The position numbers and the translations under genes were made by a program. This document shows positions 9,539 to 20,230 of a stretch of DNA of 64,000 nt, piece after piece. The notes under the pieces were generated by a model. It searched no databases. It worked only from the letters and a program-made list of their open reading frames with translations, and was not told the DNA's origin. The DNA is from Steroidobacteraceae bacterium (GTDB taxonomy: Bacteria > Pseudomonadota > Gammaproteobacteria > Steroidobacterales > Steroidobacteraceae). How positions within the stretch are numbered: position 1 is the first letter of the stretch; the number at the start of each line of letters is the position of its first letter. The stretch covers positions 124,001-188,000 of the forward strand of contig JAPZRU010000005.1 of NCBI GenBank assembly GCA_027531255.1, written 5' to 3'.

Positions 9539-10234
9539 TCAGTTCCGCGGCGGCGCCGCGGTGAAGCGTCCCGTGTCGAGGAAGCGCGCGACCTTGTCCG
9601 CGACGTCCTCCGACAGCAGCATCCCCATGTGGCTGACCGGCAGCACGAGATGCTCGGTGGCACCGGCGAGCCGCGTCTCCTCCACCGACACGGTGCCGTC
9701 GTTGGGGCCCTGCATGTCGCCGACGAAACGACCGAGCCCGACCGGGCGCGAGCCCGCGACTACGCCGAGGGCCGACGCACGTTCCCAGCGCCGCGGGCCG
9801 GGATCGAGCAGCTCGCTGGCCGGCAGGTTGCCGAGCAGCAGGTGCGCCCCGGGCCACTTCACGAGACCGCGCGCCGCCTGGCTGCCGTTCACGGGCGAGC
9901 CGAGCAGCACCACGCGTCCCAGTTCGAGGTCCGGCAGGCGCGACGCGAGCCGCAGCACCAGGAGGCCGCCGAGGCTGTGACCGACCAGGTGCGCGGGCCC
10001 CGGCACCGCGAGGATGCGCTCGCGCAGTTCCTCGACGACGGAGTCCGCCGTCGCGGTCAGCGAGCGGTAGTGGTACTGCTCGACTTGGAAGCCGCGCCCG
10101 GCGAGACGCTGGCGCAGCACCGAGGCCTCGACGCCGGTCATCCACAGGCCGTGGATGAAGATCACGTGGCGGTTCGGCGTGGCGGCGGACACGTTGGTGG
10201 ACGACTCGATTCCCGGGCGCACGCGATTATCCAC
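9539..10234 (-). CDS. Alpha/beta hydrolase (lipase/esterase-like)
   Basis: 231 residues with a cytoplasmic-looking N-terminus. The alpha/beta hydrolase signature is clear: HVIFIHGLWMTG (oxyanion-hole strand HG), nucleophile elbow GHSLGG with Ser87, a likely acid in PNDGTV and the catalytic His in VSHMGML. The sequence resembles the AXE1/PGAP1-like hydrolases that act on acyl esters; the substrate is unknown. No signal peptide or lid domain is obvious. The gene lies between mutS (convergent) and aspS (same strand, upstream gene ending at 10322) and is separated from aspS by a palindromic repeat at 10277-10324. Specific function is not assigned. Confidence 0.85.
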   Translation of the reverse strand: MDNRVRPGIESSTNVSAATPNRHVIFIHGLWMTGVEASVLRQRLAGRGFQVEQYHYRSLTATADSVVEELRERILAVPGPAHLVGHSLGGLLVLRLASRLPDLELGRVVLLGSPVNGSQAARGLVKWPGAHLLLGNLPASELLDPGPRRWERASALGVVAGSRPVGLGRFVGDMQGPNDGTVSVEETRLAGATEHLVLPVSHMGMLLSEDVADKVARFLDTGRFTAAPPRN

Positions 10235-10276
10235 GGCGCGGGCGCACGCGCCGATGACGATGCCGACACGTCCCCC

Positions 10277-10324
10277 GAAAATGGGGACGTTCCCCGTTTC
10301 AGGCCGACATGGGGTGTCCCCTTA
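10277..10324. repeat. Short GGGG/CCCC palindromes at the aspS 3' end
   Basis: Two small inverted repeats in tandem: GAAAATGGGGACGTTCCCCG followed by TTTC (10277-10300, GGGGA-CGT-TCCCC core) and TGGGGTGTCCCCTTAC (10310-10325), the latter containing the aspS stop codon. Similar elements recur at other gene ends in this window (12123, 20209, 21908, 23074, 43798, 44252, 54656). Confidence 0.6.
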
Positions 10325-12091
10325 CGCCTGCGGGAGGCGCAGCCGGATGTGCAGGTCGCGCAGCTGCTGCTCCGAGACCGGCGTCGGCGCCTCCGTCAGC
10401 GGATCGAACGCGGTCTGCGTCTTCGGGAACGCGATCACCTCGCGGATCGAATCCGCATGGCTCATCAGCATCGTCAGGCGATCGAGACCGAACGCGATGC
10501 CGCCGTGCGGCGGCGCGCCGAACTGCAGCGCCTCCAGGAGGAAGCCGAACTTCAGCTGCGCTTCCTCGCGCGAGATGCCGAGCAGGTCGAACACCGCCGA
10601 CTGCAGGTCCTGCCGGTATATGCGGACGCTCCCGCCGCCGATCTCGGAGCCGTTCAGCACCATGTCGTATGCGTTCGCGAGCGCGGCGCCCGGATTCGCG
10701 CGAAGCCGATCGACGTCCGGGTCCTTGGGCGACGTGAACGGGTGGTGCATCGCCACCCACCGCTTCGCGTCCTCGTCGTACTCGAACATCGGGAAGTCGA
10801 CGACCCACAGCGGCCGCCACGCGTTCGCGACGAGACCGCGATCCTGGCCCACCTTCAGGCGCAGCGCGCCGAGGCTGTCGTTCACGACCTTCGCCCGATC
10901 GGCGCCGAAGAAGATCAGGTCGCCGGTCTGCGCGCCGGTGCGCTCGAGGATGCCGGCGATCGCGGCATCCGACAGGAACTTCAGGATCGGCGCCTGCAGC
11001 CCGTCGCGCCCCTTCGCGGCGTCGTTGACCTTGATGTACGCGAGGCCCTTCGCGCCGTAGCGCGCGACGTAGGCGGTGTAGCCGTCGATGTCGCCGCGCG
11101 AGAGCTCGTTGCCGCCCGGCACCCGCAGCGCCGCGACGCGCCCTTCCGGATCCTTCGCGGGGCCGGCGAACACCTTGAACTCGGTGTCCTGCACCAGGTC
11201 CGCGACGTCGACGAGCTCCAGCGGGATCCGCAGGTCGGGCTTGTCGGACGCGTAGCGGCGCATCGCCTCCGCGTAGGTCATGCGCGGGAACGGGTTCGGC
11301 AGGTCCACGTCGAGCACGACCTTGAACAGGTCGCGGACCAGCCCTTCCATCAGGTCCATGATCTGGTCCTGCGTCAGGAAGCTGGTCTCGATGTCGACCT
11401 GCGTGAAGTCGGGCTGGCGGTCGGCGCGCAGGTCCTCGTCGCGGAAGCAGCGCACGATCTGGTAGTAGCGGTCGAAGCCCGAGACCATCAGCAGCTGCTT
11501 GAAGATCTGGGGCGACTGCGGCAGCGCGAAGAACTTGCCGGGATGCGTGCGCGAGGGCACCAGGTAGTCGCGCGCGCCCTCGGGCGTGGCCTTCGTCAGC
11601 ATCGGCGTCTCGATGTCGACGAAGCCGTTGCCGTCGAGGTAGTTGCGGATCGCGCGCGTGGCCTGGTGGCGCAGCAGCAGGCGCTTCTGCATCACGTCTC
11701 GGCGCAGGTCGAGATAGCGGTACTTGAGCCGCACCTCCTCGCGCACGTCCTCGTCGAGCTGGAACGGCAGCGGCTCGGAACGGTTCAGGATCGTCAGCTC
11801 GTGCGCCAGCAGTTCGACCTGGCCCGAGGCGAGATTCGCGTTCGCGGTGCCGGCCGGCCGGTGGCGCACCACGCCCTTCACCTGCACCACCCACTCGCCG
11901 CGCACGCGCTCGGCGTTCGCGAACGTGTCGGCGCGGTCCGGGTCGAACACGACCTGCAGCAGCCCCTCGCGGTCGCGCAGGTCCACGAAGATCACGCCGC
12001 CGTGGTCGCGCCGGCGGTGGGCCCAGCCCGCCACGGTGACCGTCTGGCCGACCAGCTTCTCGTTGACGTGACCGCAGTAGTGGGAACGCAT
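10322..12091 (-). CDS. aspS: Aspartyl-tRNA synthetase, probably non-discriminating type
   Basis: Class II synthetase that charges tRNA-Asp. The 589-residue bacterial-type protein has an N-terminal OB-fold anticodon domain, the motif 2 [16 protein letters not shown] and motif 3 [10 protein letters not shown], plus the GAD insertion domain in the middle. The anticodon domain contains [10 protein letters not shown] with His30 and RPAGT with Gly81. In Pseudomonas aeruginosa the equivalent His and Gly mark an enzyme that also charges tRNA-Asn, with GatCAB converting Asp-tRNA-Asn to Asn-tRNA-Asn. By analogy this enzyme is probably non-discriminating; that is inference. The start [15 protein letters not shown] is standard. 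The fmdB-like gene upstream on the same strand is a usual neighbour. Confidence 0.98.
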   Translation of the reverse strand: MRSHYCGHVNEKLVGQTVTVAGWAHRRRDHGGVIFVDLRDREGLLQVVFDPDRADTFANAERVRGEWVVQVKGVVRHRPAGTANANLASGQVELLAHELTILNRSEPLPFQLDEDVREEVRLKYRYLDLRRDVMQKRLLLRHQATRAIRNYLDGNGFVDIETPMLTKATPEGARDYLVPSRTHPGKFFALPQSPQIFKQLLMVSGFDRYYQIVRCFRDEDLRADRQPDFTQVDIETSFLTQDQIMDLMEGLVRDLFKVVLDVDLPNPFPRMTYAEAMRRYASDKPDLRIPLELVDVADLVQDTEFKVFAGPAKDPEGRVAALRVPGGNELSRGDIDGYTAYVARYGAKGLAYIKVNDAAKGRDGLQAPILKFLSDAAIAGILERTGAQTGDLIFFGADRAKVVNDSLGALRLKVGQDRGLVANAWRPLWVVDFPMFEYDEDAKRWVAMHHPFTSPKDPDVDRLRANPGAALANAYDMVLNGSEIGGGSVRIYRQDLQSAVFDLLGISREEAQLKFGFLLEALQFGAPPHGGIAFGLDRLTMLMSHADSIREVIAFPKTQTAFDPLTEAPTPVSEQQLRDLHIRLRLPQA

Positions 12092-12122
12092 GGGGAGGAC
12101 TCGCGAAATCGGGGGGCGGCAA

Positions 12123-12179
12123 AGGGGCCCGCCCCCTGCCCCCGGCGCCGATGCGGACGGGGACAGGGGGCGGGCCCCT
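12123..12179. repeat. Perfect 16-bp inverted repeat upstream of aspS
   Basis: AGGGGCCCGCCCCCTG (12123-12138) and its exact complement (12164-12179) enclose a 25-nt spacer. It lies in the 151-bp gap between fmdB-like and aspS, 32 bp before the aspS start, where a stable RNA hairpin could form in the aspS leader. It is longer than, but similar in composition to, the other GGGG/CCCC repeats in the window. Confidence 0.65.
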
Positions 12180-12242
12180 GCGCAGCCGCGGAATGGTACG
12201 GGCCGGGGCTGGAGGCGGCAAATCCGCCGGCCGGAGCCCCGC

Positions 12243-12659
12243 TCAGCGGCGTCGGGCGGCCTTCTTCGCGGGCTTCGCGGCCGCCTTGCGCGCCGCGGGC
12301 CGGGCCGGCGCCCGGGTCGGCTTCGCCTTCGGCGCCTTCACGGCCGGCTTCGAGTCGGCCTTGGCCTCGGGCTTCGCGTCGGGCTTCGCGTCGGGCTTCG
12401 ACTCACTCTTCGACTCGGACGGGGAGTCCGAGGACTGCCCCTTGTCGTCGCCGACGAGGTTGCGCCGGGTCTCCTGGTCCGACTTGAAGTCGGTCTCGTA
12501 CCAGCCGCCACCCTTCAGCCGGAACACCGGGGCGGAAACGAGCTTCTGGAGCTTGAACTGGCCGCAGGACGGGCACTTGCGCAGCGGCGGGTCGCTGATC
12601 TTCTGCAGGACCTCGTGGTGTGCACCGCAGGCCCTGCACTGGTACTCGTAGAACGGCAT
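12243..12659 (-). CDS. FmdB-family zinc-ribbon protein with long basic tail
   Basis: 138 residues. The first 70 are the FmdB (CxxC_CxxC_SSSS) regulatory-type zinc ribbon: [17 protein letters not shown] with Cys8 and Cys11, and KCPSCG with Cys29 and Cys32, then the [14 protein letters not shown] end motif. Members are small zinc-binding proteins of unresolved role. This gene is a conserved neighbour of aspS in Gammaproteobacteria. From residue 75 on the sequence becomes low complexity: first Ser/Asp/Glu/Lys-rich, with PDAK repeats, then Lys/Ala/Pro/Arg-rich, ending AKKAARRR. Such tails vary in the family, but the histone-H1-like end resembles the extension on SucD in this window. The start ATG at 12657-12659 is the family start. 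Confidence 0.9.
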   Translation of the reverse strand: MPFYEYQCRACGAHHEVLQKISDPPLRKCPSCGQFKLQKLVSAPVFRLKGGGWYETDFKSDQETRRNLVGDDKGQSSDSPSESKSESKPDAKPDAKPEAKADSKPAVKAPKAKPTRAPARPAARKAAAKPAKKAARRR

Positions 12660-12817
12660 GCGCCTCCCTCGGCGTGGTTTTCGCGTCGGCGCCGCAGATG
12701 GGGCCGCCACGGCCGCGCTGCAAGGGCGCGGGGCGGCGCAGCATACCAGCGCCGGACGCGCCGGCACCCCGCCCCGCCTCCCGGCAGCCCGCGAACGGGG
12801 CCGCCGGGAGCGCCGCC

Positions 12818-13500
12818 TCACGGCAGCCGCACGACCTCGATCCGGAAGATCGCCGTCGTGCCGCAGACCTCGTTGCCGACGATCAGCAGCGGCTGGTCGT
12901 TCGGGCTCTCCGCCGCCGGCACTAACGCCAGCCCCTCGGGCCCGAGGTCGCCGACGACCGGCACTTCGGCCTGCGGGCTCTTCGTGAAGTCGCGCGGGTT
13001 CACGTACTGCACGAAGCGCGCGTTGGTGTCGTGCCCGGTGTTGAAATACGCGGGGAAGCGCGTCGCGGTGATCCGCTCGAAGTCCGCAGCGCCGTCGTAG
13101 GTCTGCGTGCCGTCCGCGACCGACCAGATCGAGAACGAGCGCGCACCGAGCACGTGCAGCTGGTCGAAGTCGCCGTCGCCGTCGAGGTCGAGGTCGAGGT
13201 CGCCGGTGGCGCGCGACCCCGTGATGCGGGCGAGCGCGCCCGGCGAACTGGCAGGCGGCGATCGCATCGGGCTGGTACATGCCCCGCACGGGCCAGTTGC
13301 GGATGCGGATCTGCGGGTCGCTCTGCGGGTCGCGGTCGCTCGGGTCGAGCTCGTAGCCGAGCCGCAGCGACTCGTCCGAGGCCGTCGGCGTCAGGCCGGT
13401 TTCCTCGAGGCCGATCACAGACAGCCCCGCGAACACGCCGGGGGTGACCGGACGCCCGCCCGCGTCGACGACCTCGGCGCCGGCCGGCGCGCCTACCTGG
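12818..13500 (-). pseudogene. Choice-of-anchor I family protein, decayed (deletion and frame change)
   Basis: Two pieces of one family lie in different minus-strand frames. The upstream piece (13500 down to about 13240) contains YELDPSDRDP, IRIRNWPVRGMYQPDAIAA, matching the family's DPSDRDxxIxIRNWPVxGMYQPDAIA block. The downstream piece (about 13267-12818) contains ALARITG, DLDGDGDFDQLHVLGARSFS and ITATRFPAYFN, and ends in VRLP. In intact members about 100 residues, including a TANEGDAR motif, lie between these blocks; here they are absent and the frame changes at about 13250. The N-terminal part of the protein is also missing. Intact members are extracellular propeller-like proteins sometimes annotated as phytase/phosphatase-like. 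A rearranged or mis-assembled gene is equally possible. Confidence 0.7.
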
Positions 13501-13539
13501 AGCGCTGCAGTTCCTCGGCGTACCGGTTCCGCCGCGCGT

Positions 13540-13727
13540 GATCTCGTCGGCCGGCTGGTGCCCGCCCGCCGCGTTGCGACCGGCGACGGCAACGAGGTCG
13601 CCTCGCTCGCGTTCGCGCCGGAGACGGCGCGAGCGTCGCGGTCGGCGGTCGCGGCTGCGTGCGCGTGTTCGGCTGGGCGGACGGGCCGCCGCGGCTCGCG
13701 CCCGTCGCCGCACCGGTCGGCCGCTGA
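13540..13727 (+). pseudogene. Possible WD40-like fragment with 2-nt frameshift
   Basis: On the plus strand, GRLVPARRVATGDGNEVASL then AFAP reads in one frame and DGASVAVGGRGCVRVFGWAD reads on in another, ending at TGA 13725-13727. Removing the two bases GA near 13620 joins them into a typical WD40 repeat (VASLAFAPDGASVAVGG). A 10-bp stem hairpin follows at 13744-13770. The fragment is short, has no start and opposes the decayed gene next to it, so this is a tentative reading. Confidence 0.25.
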
Positions 13728-13743
13728 GGAGCGGCCGCGCACA

Positions 13744-13770
13744 CCGGCAGCCCGACCCCGGGGCTGCCGG
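13744..13770. terminator. Hairpin with 10-bp stem
   Basis: CCGGCAGCCC (13744-13753) pairs perfectly with GGGCTGCCGG (13761-13770) across a 7-nt loop. It lies 17 bp after the stop of the plus-strand fragment and 56 bp beyond the clpB stop (13827) in the clpB direction. There is no T-tract, so a terminator role is uncertain. Confidence 0.4.
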
Positions 13771-13826
13771 CGCGTGCAGTTCGACGACCGCCGGCCGGCG
13801 CCCGAGGGGGCCCGGCCGGCGTCGCT

Positions 13827-16430
<2,604 letters not shown>

Positions 16431-16467
16431 GGGCCGGGCTCCCGCAACGGTGGAGGTTGCTCGCTAC

Positions 16468-16493
16468 GTGGGGCTGGCACGGGGGAATTCAAC
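16468..16493 (-). promoter_or_regulatory. Sigma-32 (heat-shock) promoter of clpB
   Basis: On the minus strand GTTGAA (16488-16493), a 14-bp spacer and CCCCAC (16468-16473) closely match the RpoH consensus CTTGAA-N11-15-CCCCAT. The -10 box is 37 bp before the clpB start. Both the fit and the gene make this a strong candidate. Confidence 0.75.
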
Positions 16494-16537
16494 GGACCCG
16501 CGGCACGGCGGCGCAACCGGCACTGCCGGCGGGCGGC

Positions 16538-17359
16538 TCAGAACGGCCGCGACGTCCCGCCCAGGGGCACGCCCGGCTGCGTCAGCCAGATCGCGAGCAG
16601 CCCGAGCAGGATCAGGGCGACCTGCTGCACGGACGTCTTCGGGTCCACCTTGCGGTGCAGGCCCGGGATCAGGTCGGCGACCGCGACGTAGAGCAGCGAG
16701 GCCGCGGCGAACGCCAGCGCGTACGGCAGCCACTGCCGCGCCTCCGCGAGCACGAAGTACGCGATCACCGCGCCGACCACGGCCGCCAACCCGACCAGGA
16801 GGTTCAGCACGATCGCGCGCAAGCGGCTCATGCCGCTGTTGAGCAGCACGCCGACGTCGCCGATCTCGGTCGGCAGTTCGTGCGTGAACACGGCTATCGC
16901 CGTCGCGACGCCGAGCGGCGGCGAAGTCAGGTAGGCCGAGGCGATGACGATCCCGTCGAGCAGGTTGTGCGCGGCATCGCCCGCCAGCAGCATCGGGCCG
17001 CTCGCGCGCGTGCGCGCGGCGTCGCTGGCGCCGTGCGCGTCGCAGGCCTCGTGGTGGCAGTGGTGCCAGAGCACGAACTTCTCGAGCAGGAAGAACAGCA
17101 GCAGCCCCGCGAGCAGCGCGAGCCCGAGCTTGTGGCCGTTCCAGAGGCCCGCACCGGCGATCGCGGACGGCAGCAGCCCGATCAGCGCGGCGCCGAGCAG
17201 CGCGCCGGTGGCGAAGCTGACGAGGTGCGGCACGGCGAACCGGCGCAGGCGGTCCGGCAGCAGCACGAACACCGAGGCGACGAGCGCGGAAGCGAGGCCG
17301 ACGGCGGCGGTGAGCCCGACGATGGACCACAGCGCGTCGGGCGACGGGGGCGCGAACAT
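16538..17359 (-). CDS. ZIP-family metal cation transporter
   Basis: Inner-membrane transporter, probably for zinc or another divalent metal, moving it into the cytoplasm. The 273-residue protein has eight hydrophobic segments. The metal path motifs are present: HNLLDG in helix 4 and [10 protein letters not shown] in helix 5. A histidine/cysteine-rich loop ([13 protein letters not shown], near residues 97-109) sits between helices 3 and 4, as in other ZIP proteins, and could bind metal. The sequence is closest to the ZIP/GufA-like branch. It is transcribed alone, followed by clpB on the same strand after 107 bp that hold the clpB promoter. A -10-like TAGACT lies only 6 bp before the ATG. Confidence 0.92.
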   Translation of the reverse strand: MFAPPSPDALWSIVGLTAAVGLASALVASVFVLLPDRLRRFAVPHLVSFATGALLGAALIGLLPSAIAGAGLWNGHKLGLALLAGLLLFFLLEKFVLWHHCHHEACDAHGASDAARTRASGPMLLAGDAAHNLLDGIVIASAYLTSPPLGVATAIAVFTHELPTEIGDVGVLLNSGMSRLRAIVLNLLVGLAAVVGAVIAYFVLAEARQWLPYALAFAAASLLYVAVADLIPGLHRKVDPKTSVQQVALILLGLLAIWLTQPGVPLGGTSRPF

Positions 17360-17365
17360 CCGGCC

Positions 17366-17371
17366 AGTCTA
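17366..17371 (-). promoter_or_regulatory. -10-like TAGACT directly before the ZIP start
   Basis: On the minus strand the sequence reads TGCTAGACTGGCCGGATG: an extended -10 (TGC-TAGACT), six bases, then the ATG of the ZIP gene. If used, transcription would start at or next to the ATG, giving a leaderless message. The -35 (TTAAGT, 18 bp upstream) is weak. Confidence 0.35.
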
Positions 17372-17431
17372 GCAGGCGGCGACGTTACAACTTAACGGCG
17401 AGCCGCGGCCGAAGCCCGCCCGGCGTGCGCC

Positions 17432-18253
17432 TCAGCCCGCGATCCAGGCCAGCGTCGCCATCCGGCCGGATCGGGGATCCCGCCGGTGCGAGTACCAGCG
17501 GGCAGCCTCGGTGTGGGTGCAGGTGTCGAGCGCCGCGACGGCCTCGACCCCGAGCGCCGCGAGCCGCAGGCGCGCGAGGCGCACGAGATCTGCCTGCCAG
17601 CGTCCCCGTGCATTGCGCTCGAAGGCCCGGGCCGCCGCGTCGCGCGCGGCCGCCGCAGCCACCAGGCTGCCGGCCGGCGGGACGTAGGCGAGGAACGCTT
17701 CGCGCACCTCGTCGCCGACCTCGAACGCGTCGCGGCCGATCGCCGGTCCGAGCCACGCGACGAACTCGCGACCCGCCCCACCGAGAGCTTCCACCGTACG
17801 CTCGATCACACCTCCGGCGAGACCGCGCCAGCCGGCATGCGCCGCGCCGAGCCGACCGCCGTCGCGGCTCGCCAGCACGACGGGCAGGCAGTCCGCGGTC
17901 TGGATCGCGAGTACGCGGCCGGGCTCGAAAGTCACGGCGGCGTCGGCCTCCGGCCACGTCTCGGGACGCGACGGGTCGACGCGCGAGTCGACGCCCTCGT
18001 GGACGACGACGCCGGTCCCGTGCACCTGCCGCAGCCACAGCGGCTCGGCGGGCAGCGCGAGGGCCTCGCGCACGCGGCGGCGATTCTCCAGCGCCGCGGC
18101 GGGCGCGTCGTCGACATGCAGTGCGAGGTTCAGGCTGGCGCAGCCGCCGGTGGAGACGCCGCCGGCCCGCGTCGTCACCCAGGCGCGGACGCCCGGGGGT
18201 GCAGCCCACTTTGCCGGGATCGCGAGCGGAGCGCTCACGCCGTCAGCGGACAT
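17432..18253 (-). CDS. pgeF: Peptidoglycan editing factor PgeF / multicopper polyphenol oxidoreductase-like (YfiH)
   Basis: DUF152 protein. Family members have been reported as purine nucleoside phosphorylase/adenosine deaminase-like, as polyphenol oxidases and, in E. coli, as a factor that prevents mis-incorporation of L-Ser in peptidoglycan. The 273-residue product has the family's metal-ligand motifs: RQVHG, QTADCLP and AHAGWRG (His-Cys-His) and the terminal TCTHTEAARWYSHRRD segment. The start at 18253 lies 11 bp inside rluD, so rluD and pgeF are translationally linked, the common rluD-pgeF pairing. In many genomes bamD is divergent to rluD, as here. Confidence 0.93.
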   Translation of the reverse strand: MSADGVSAPLAIPAKWAAPPGVRAWVTTRAGGVSTGGCASLNLALHVDDAPAAALENRRRVREALALPAEPLWLRQVHGTGVVVHEGVDSRVDPSRPETWPEADAAVTFEPGRVLAIQTADCLPVVLASRDGGRLGAAHAGWRGLAGGVIERTVEALGGAGREFVAWLGPAIGRDAFEVGDEVREAFLAYVPPAGSLVAAAAARDAAARAFERNARGRWQADLVRLARLRLAALGVEAVAALDTCTHTEAARWYSHRRDPRSGRMATLAWIAG

Positions 18254-19217
18254 CGCGCTCGCGCGCCGCCGCGAGCCGCGCGTCCTCGCGCAGCGCGTCG
18301 AGCAGTTCCGCGAAGTCCGGCGGCAGCGGGGCTTCGAACTCGAGCGTCTCGCCGGTATCGGGATGCTCGAAAGCCAGCCGTGCCGCGTGCAGCGCCTGGC
18401 GACGGAAGCCGCGCAGCGCCTCGGCGAGTCGCGGTGTCGCCGCCTTGGGCAGGACCAGCCGCTTGCCGTAGAGCGCGTCGCCGACCAGCGGATAGCCGAT
18501 GTGCGTGAGGTGCACGCGGATCTGGTGCGTGCGGCCGGTCTCGAGCTTCACGCGCACGTGGGTGTGCACGCGGAAGCGTTCCGCCACGCGGTAGTGCGTG
18601 ATCGCCTCGCGACCGTCGCCGCGCACGGCCTGGCGCAGGCGATCGACCGGGTGCCGGTCGATCGGCGCGTCGACGGTGCCGCCGCCGGTCATCACCCCGA
18701 TGCACACCGCCTCGTACTCGCGCGAGACCTCGCGCGCCTCCAGGGCGCGCGTCAGCGCCGCGTGCGCACGCGGCGTGCGCGCGACGACCAGCAGGCCGCT
18801 CGTGTCCTTGTCGAGCCGGTGCACGATGCCCGCGCGCGGCAGCTTGGCGAGCCCGGGATCGGCGTGCAGCAGCGCGTTCTGCAGCGTGGAATCCGGGTTG
18901 CCGGCACCCGGATGCACGACGAGACCGACCGGCTTGTCGATCACGAACACCGCGTCGTCGCGGTGCACGAAGCGCAGGTCGATCGGCTGCGGGGCCACTT
19001 CGACGCGGGCCTCCTCGGTGGGCTCGACCTGCACCAGTTCGCCGCCGGCGACCAGGTCGCGCGGCCGCGGCGCGCGCCCATCGACGAGCACGCGGCCGGC
19101 CTCGATCCAGGCCTTCAGCCGCGAGCGCGAGTGGTCGGGGAACAACGCCGCGAGCGCCTGGTCCAAACGCTGGCCACGGCTCTCGTCGGGGATGCGGGCT
19201 TCGAGGCGGGCGGGCAT
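18243..19217 (-). CDS. rluD: Ribosomal large subunit pseudouridine synthase D
   Basis: Isomerises uridines 1911, 1915 and 1917 (E. coli numbering) of helix 69 of 23S rRNA to pseudouridine, aiding ribosome assembly. The 324-residue product has an N-terminal S4 RNA-binding domain (GQRLDQALAALFPDHSRSRL...) and the RluA-type catalytic domain with the active-site Asp in HRLDKDTSGLLV, plus the GRTHQIRVHL motif. The start ATG at 19215-19217 gives MPARLEARIPDE. Divergent from bamD, and overlapping pgeF downstream by 11 bp. Confidence 0.95.
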   Translation of the reverse strand: MPARLEARIPDESRGQRLDQALAALFPDHSRSRLKAWIEAGRVLVDGRAPRPRDLVAGGELVQVEPTEEARVEVAPQPIDLRFVHRDDAVFVIDKPVGLVVHPGAGNPDSTLQNALLHADPGLAKLPRAGIVHRLDKDTSGLLVVARTPRAHAALTRALEAREVSREYEAVCIGVMTGGGTVDAPIDRHPVDRLRQAVRGDGREAITHYRVAERFRVHTHVRVKLETGRTHQIRVHLTHIGYPLVGDALYGKRLVLPKAATPRLAEALRGFRRQALHAARLAFEHPDTGETLEFEAPLPPDFAELLDALREDARLAAARERDVR

Positions 19218-19232
19218 CCGGAAAACATACGC

Positions 19233-19238
19233 TATACT
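19233..19238 (+). promoter_or_regulatory. Candidate -10 element for bamD
   Basis: TATACT in the 94-115 bp gap between the divergent rluD and bamD starts is a good -10 hexamer in the bamD direction. No clear -35 is visible 16-18 bp before it; this is a weak candidate. Confidence 0.3.
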
Positions 19239-19332
19239 CCGCGGCGTTGCATGGGCCGGGTTCGGGCTCCGCGCGGGCGCCGCACCGCCTCCCGCGCCGC
19301 CTCGTCACTACGTGAGTGTCCGCGTGCCGACC

Positions 19333-20208
19333 GTGATTTCCGCTACGTCGACGACTTCCCGCGCCACGACCCGCGGCACTGCCGCACGCTCCGGCGACGC
19401 CCCGTCCGTCCGTCCGGTCGGCTCCGGTAGCCGCAGGAGTGCGCTCGTGCTCGCCGTCGTGCTCGCGAGCGCGACCGTCGCGGGCTGCTTCAACACCCGC
19501 GACGAGCAGATGGGCATGGGCAGCCCCGACGTCCTCTACCAGCGCGCGTCGGAAGCGCTGGCGGGCGGCAACTACGAGGGCGCGATCCGCGTCTACGAGG
19601 CGCTGGAGGCGCGCTTCCCGTTCAGCGACGGGGCGCGCCAGGCGCGCCTCGACCTGATGTACGCGTACTACCGGCAGGGCAAGAAGGAAGAGGCCGTCGA
19701 CGCGGCGGACACCTTCATCCGCGAGAATCCGACACACCCGCGCATCGACTACGCCTACTATGTCAAGGGCCTCGTCTACTTCGAGCGCGACCCGAACTTC
19801 CTCGAGCGCTGGTTCGACGTCGACCTGACGGAGCGCCCGCCGCAGGATGCGCGCCAGTCGTTCGACGCGTTCGCGCGCGTCGTCACGCAGTTCCCGCGCA
19901 GCGAGTACGCGCCGGATTCGCGCCAGCGCATGATCTACCTGCGCAATCGCCTGGCCGAGTACGAGATCAACGTCGCGGACTACTACCTGCGCCGCGGCGC
20001 GTGGGTCGCGGCGGCGGCGCGCGGCCGCTACGTGATCGAGAACTACGACGGCGCGCCCGCGGTGCGCGACGCGCTCGAGATCATGGTCGAGTCCTACCGC
20101 CAGCTCGGTCTCGAGGACCTCGCGAGCCAGAGCGCGAGCGTGCTGGCGGCGAACTTCCCGGAACGCGCCAGGCAGCTCGAAGACAAGCCCTGGTGGCGGT
20201 TCTGGTAG
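19333..20208 (+). CDS. bamD: Outer-membrane assembly lipoprotein BamD
   Basis: Lipoprotein of the BAM complex that inserts beta-barrel proteins into the outer membrane. After the lipobox ATVAGC (lipidated Cys) the protein contains five TPR-like repeats, starting SPDVLYQRASEALAGGNYEG and ARFPFSDGARQARLDLMYAYY, ending EDKPWWRFW, which is typical of BamD. No ATG precedes the signal segment in frame. GTG codons at 19312, 19324 and 19333 are the options; I chose the last, which still gives an unusually long leader of about 50 residues (GSGSRRSALVLAVVLASATV before the Cys). GTG 19447 would remove the basic n-region. The real start is therefore uncertain; the identity is not. It converges on nadE. 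Confidence 0.92.
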   Translation: MISATSTTSRATTRGTAARSGDAPSVRPVGSGSRRSALVLAVVLASATVAGCFNTRDEQMGMGSPDVLYQRASEALAGGNYEGAIRVYEALEARFPFSDGARQARLDLMYAYYRQGKKEEAVDAADTFIRENPTHPRIDYAYYVKGLVYFERDPNFLERWFDVDLTERPPQDARQSFDAFARVVTQFPRSEYAPDSRQRMIYLRNRLAEYEINVADYYLRRGAWVAAAARGRYVIENYDGAPAVRDALEIMVESYRQLGLEDLASQSASVLAANFPERARQLEDKPWWRFW

Positions 20209-20230
20209 GAAGAGGGGTCGGTCACCTTTA
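20209..20230. repeat. GGGGTCGG repeat between bamD and nadE stops
   Basis: GAAGAGGGGTCGGTCACCTTTA fills the entire space between two convergent genes and includes the nadE stop codon. Same core (GGGGTCGG) as the copies at 44252 and, on the opposite strand, 21908 and 23074. The inverted half here is imperfect. Confidence 0.5.
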
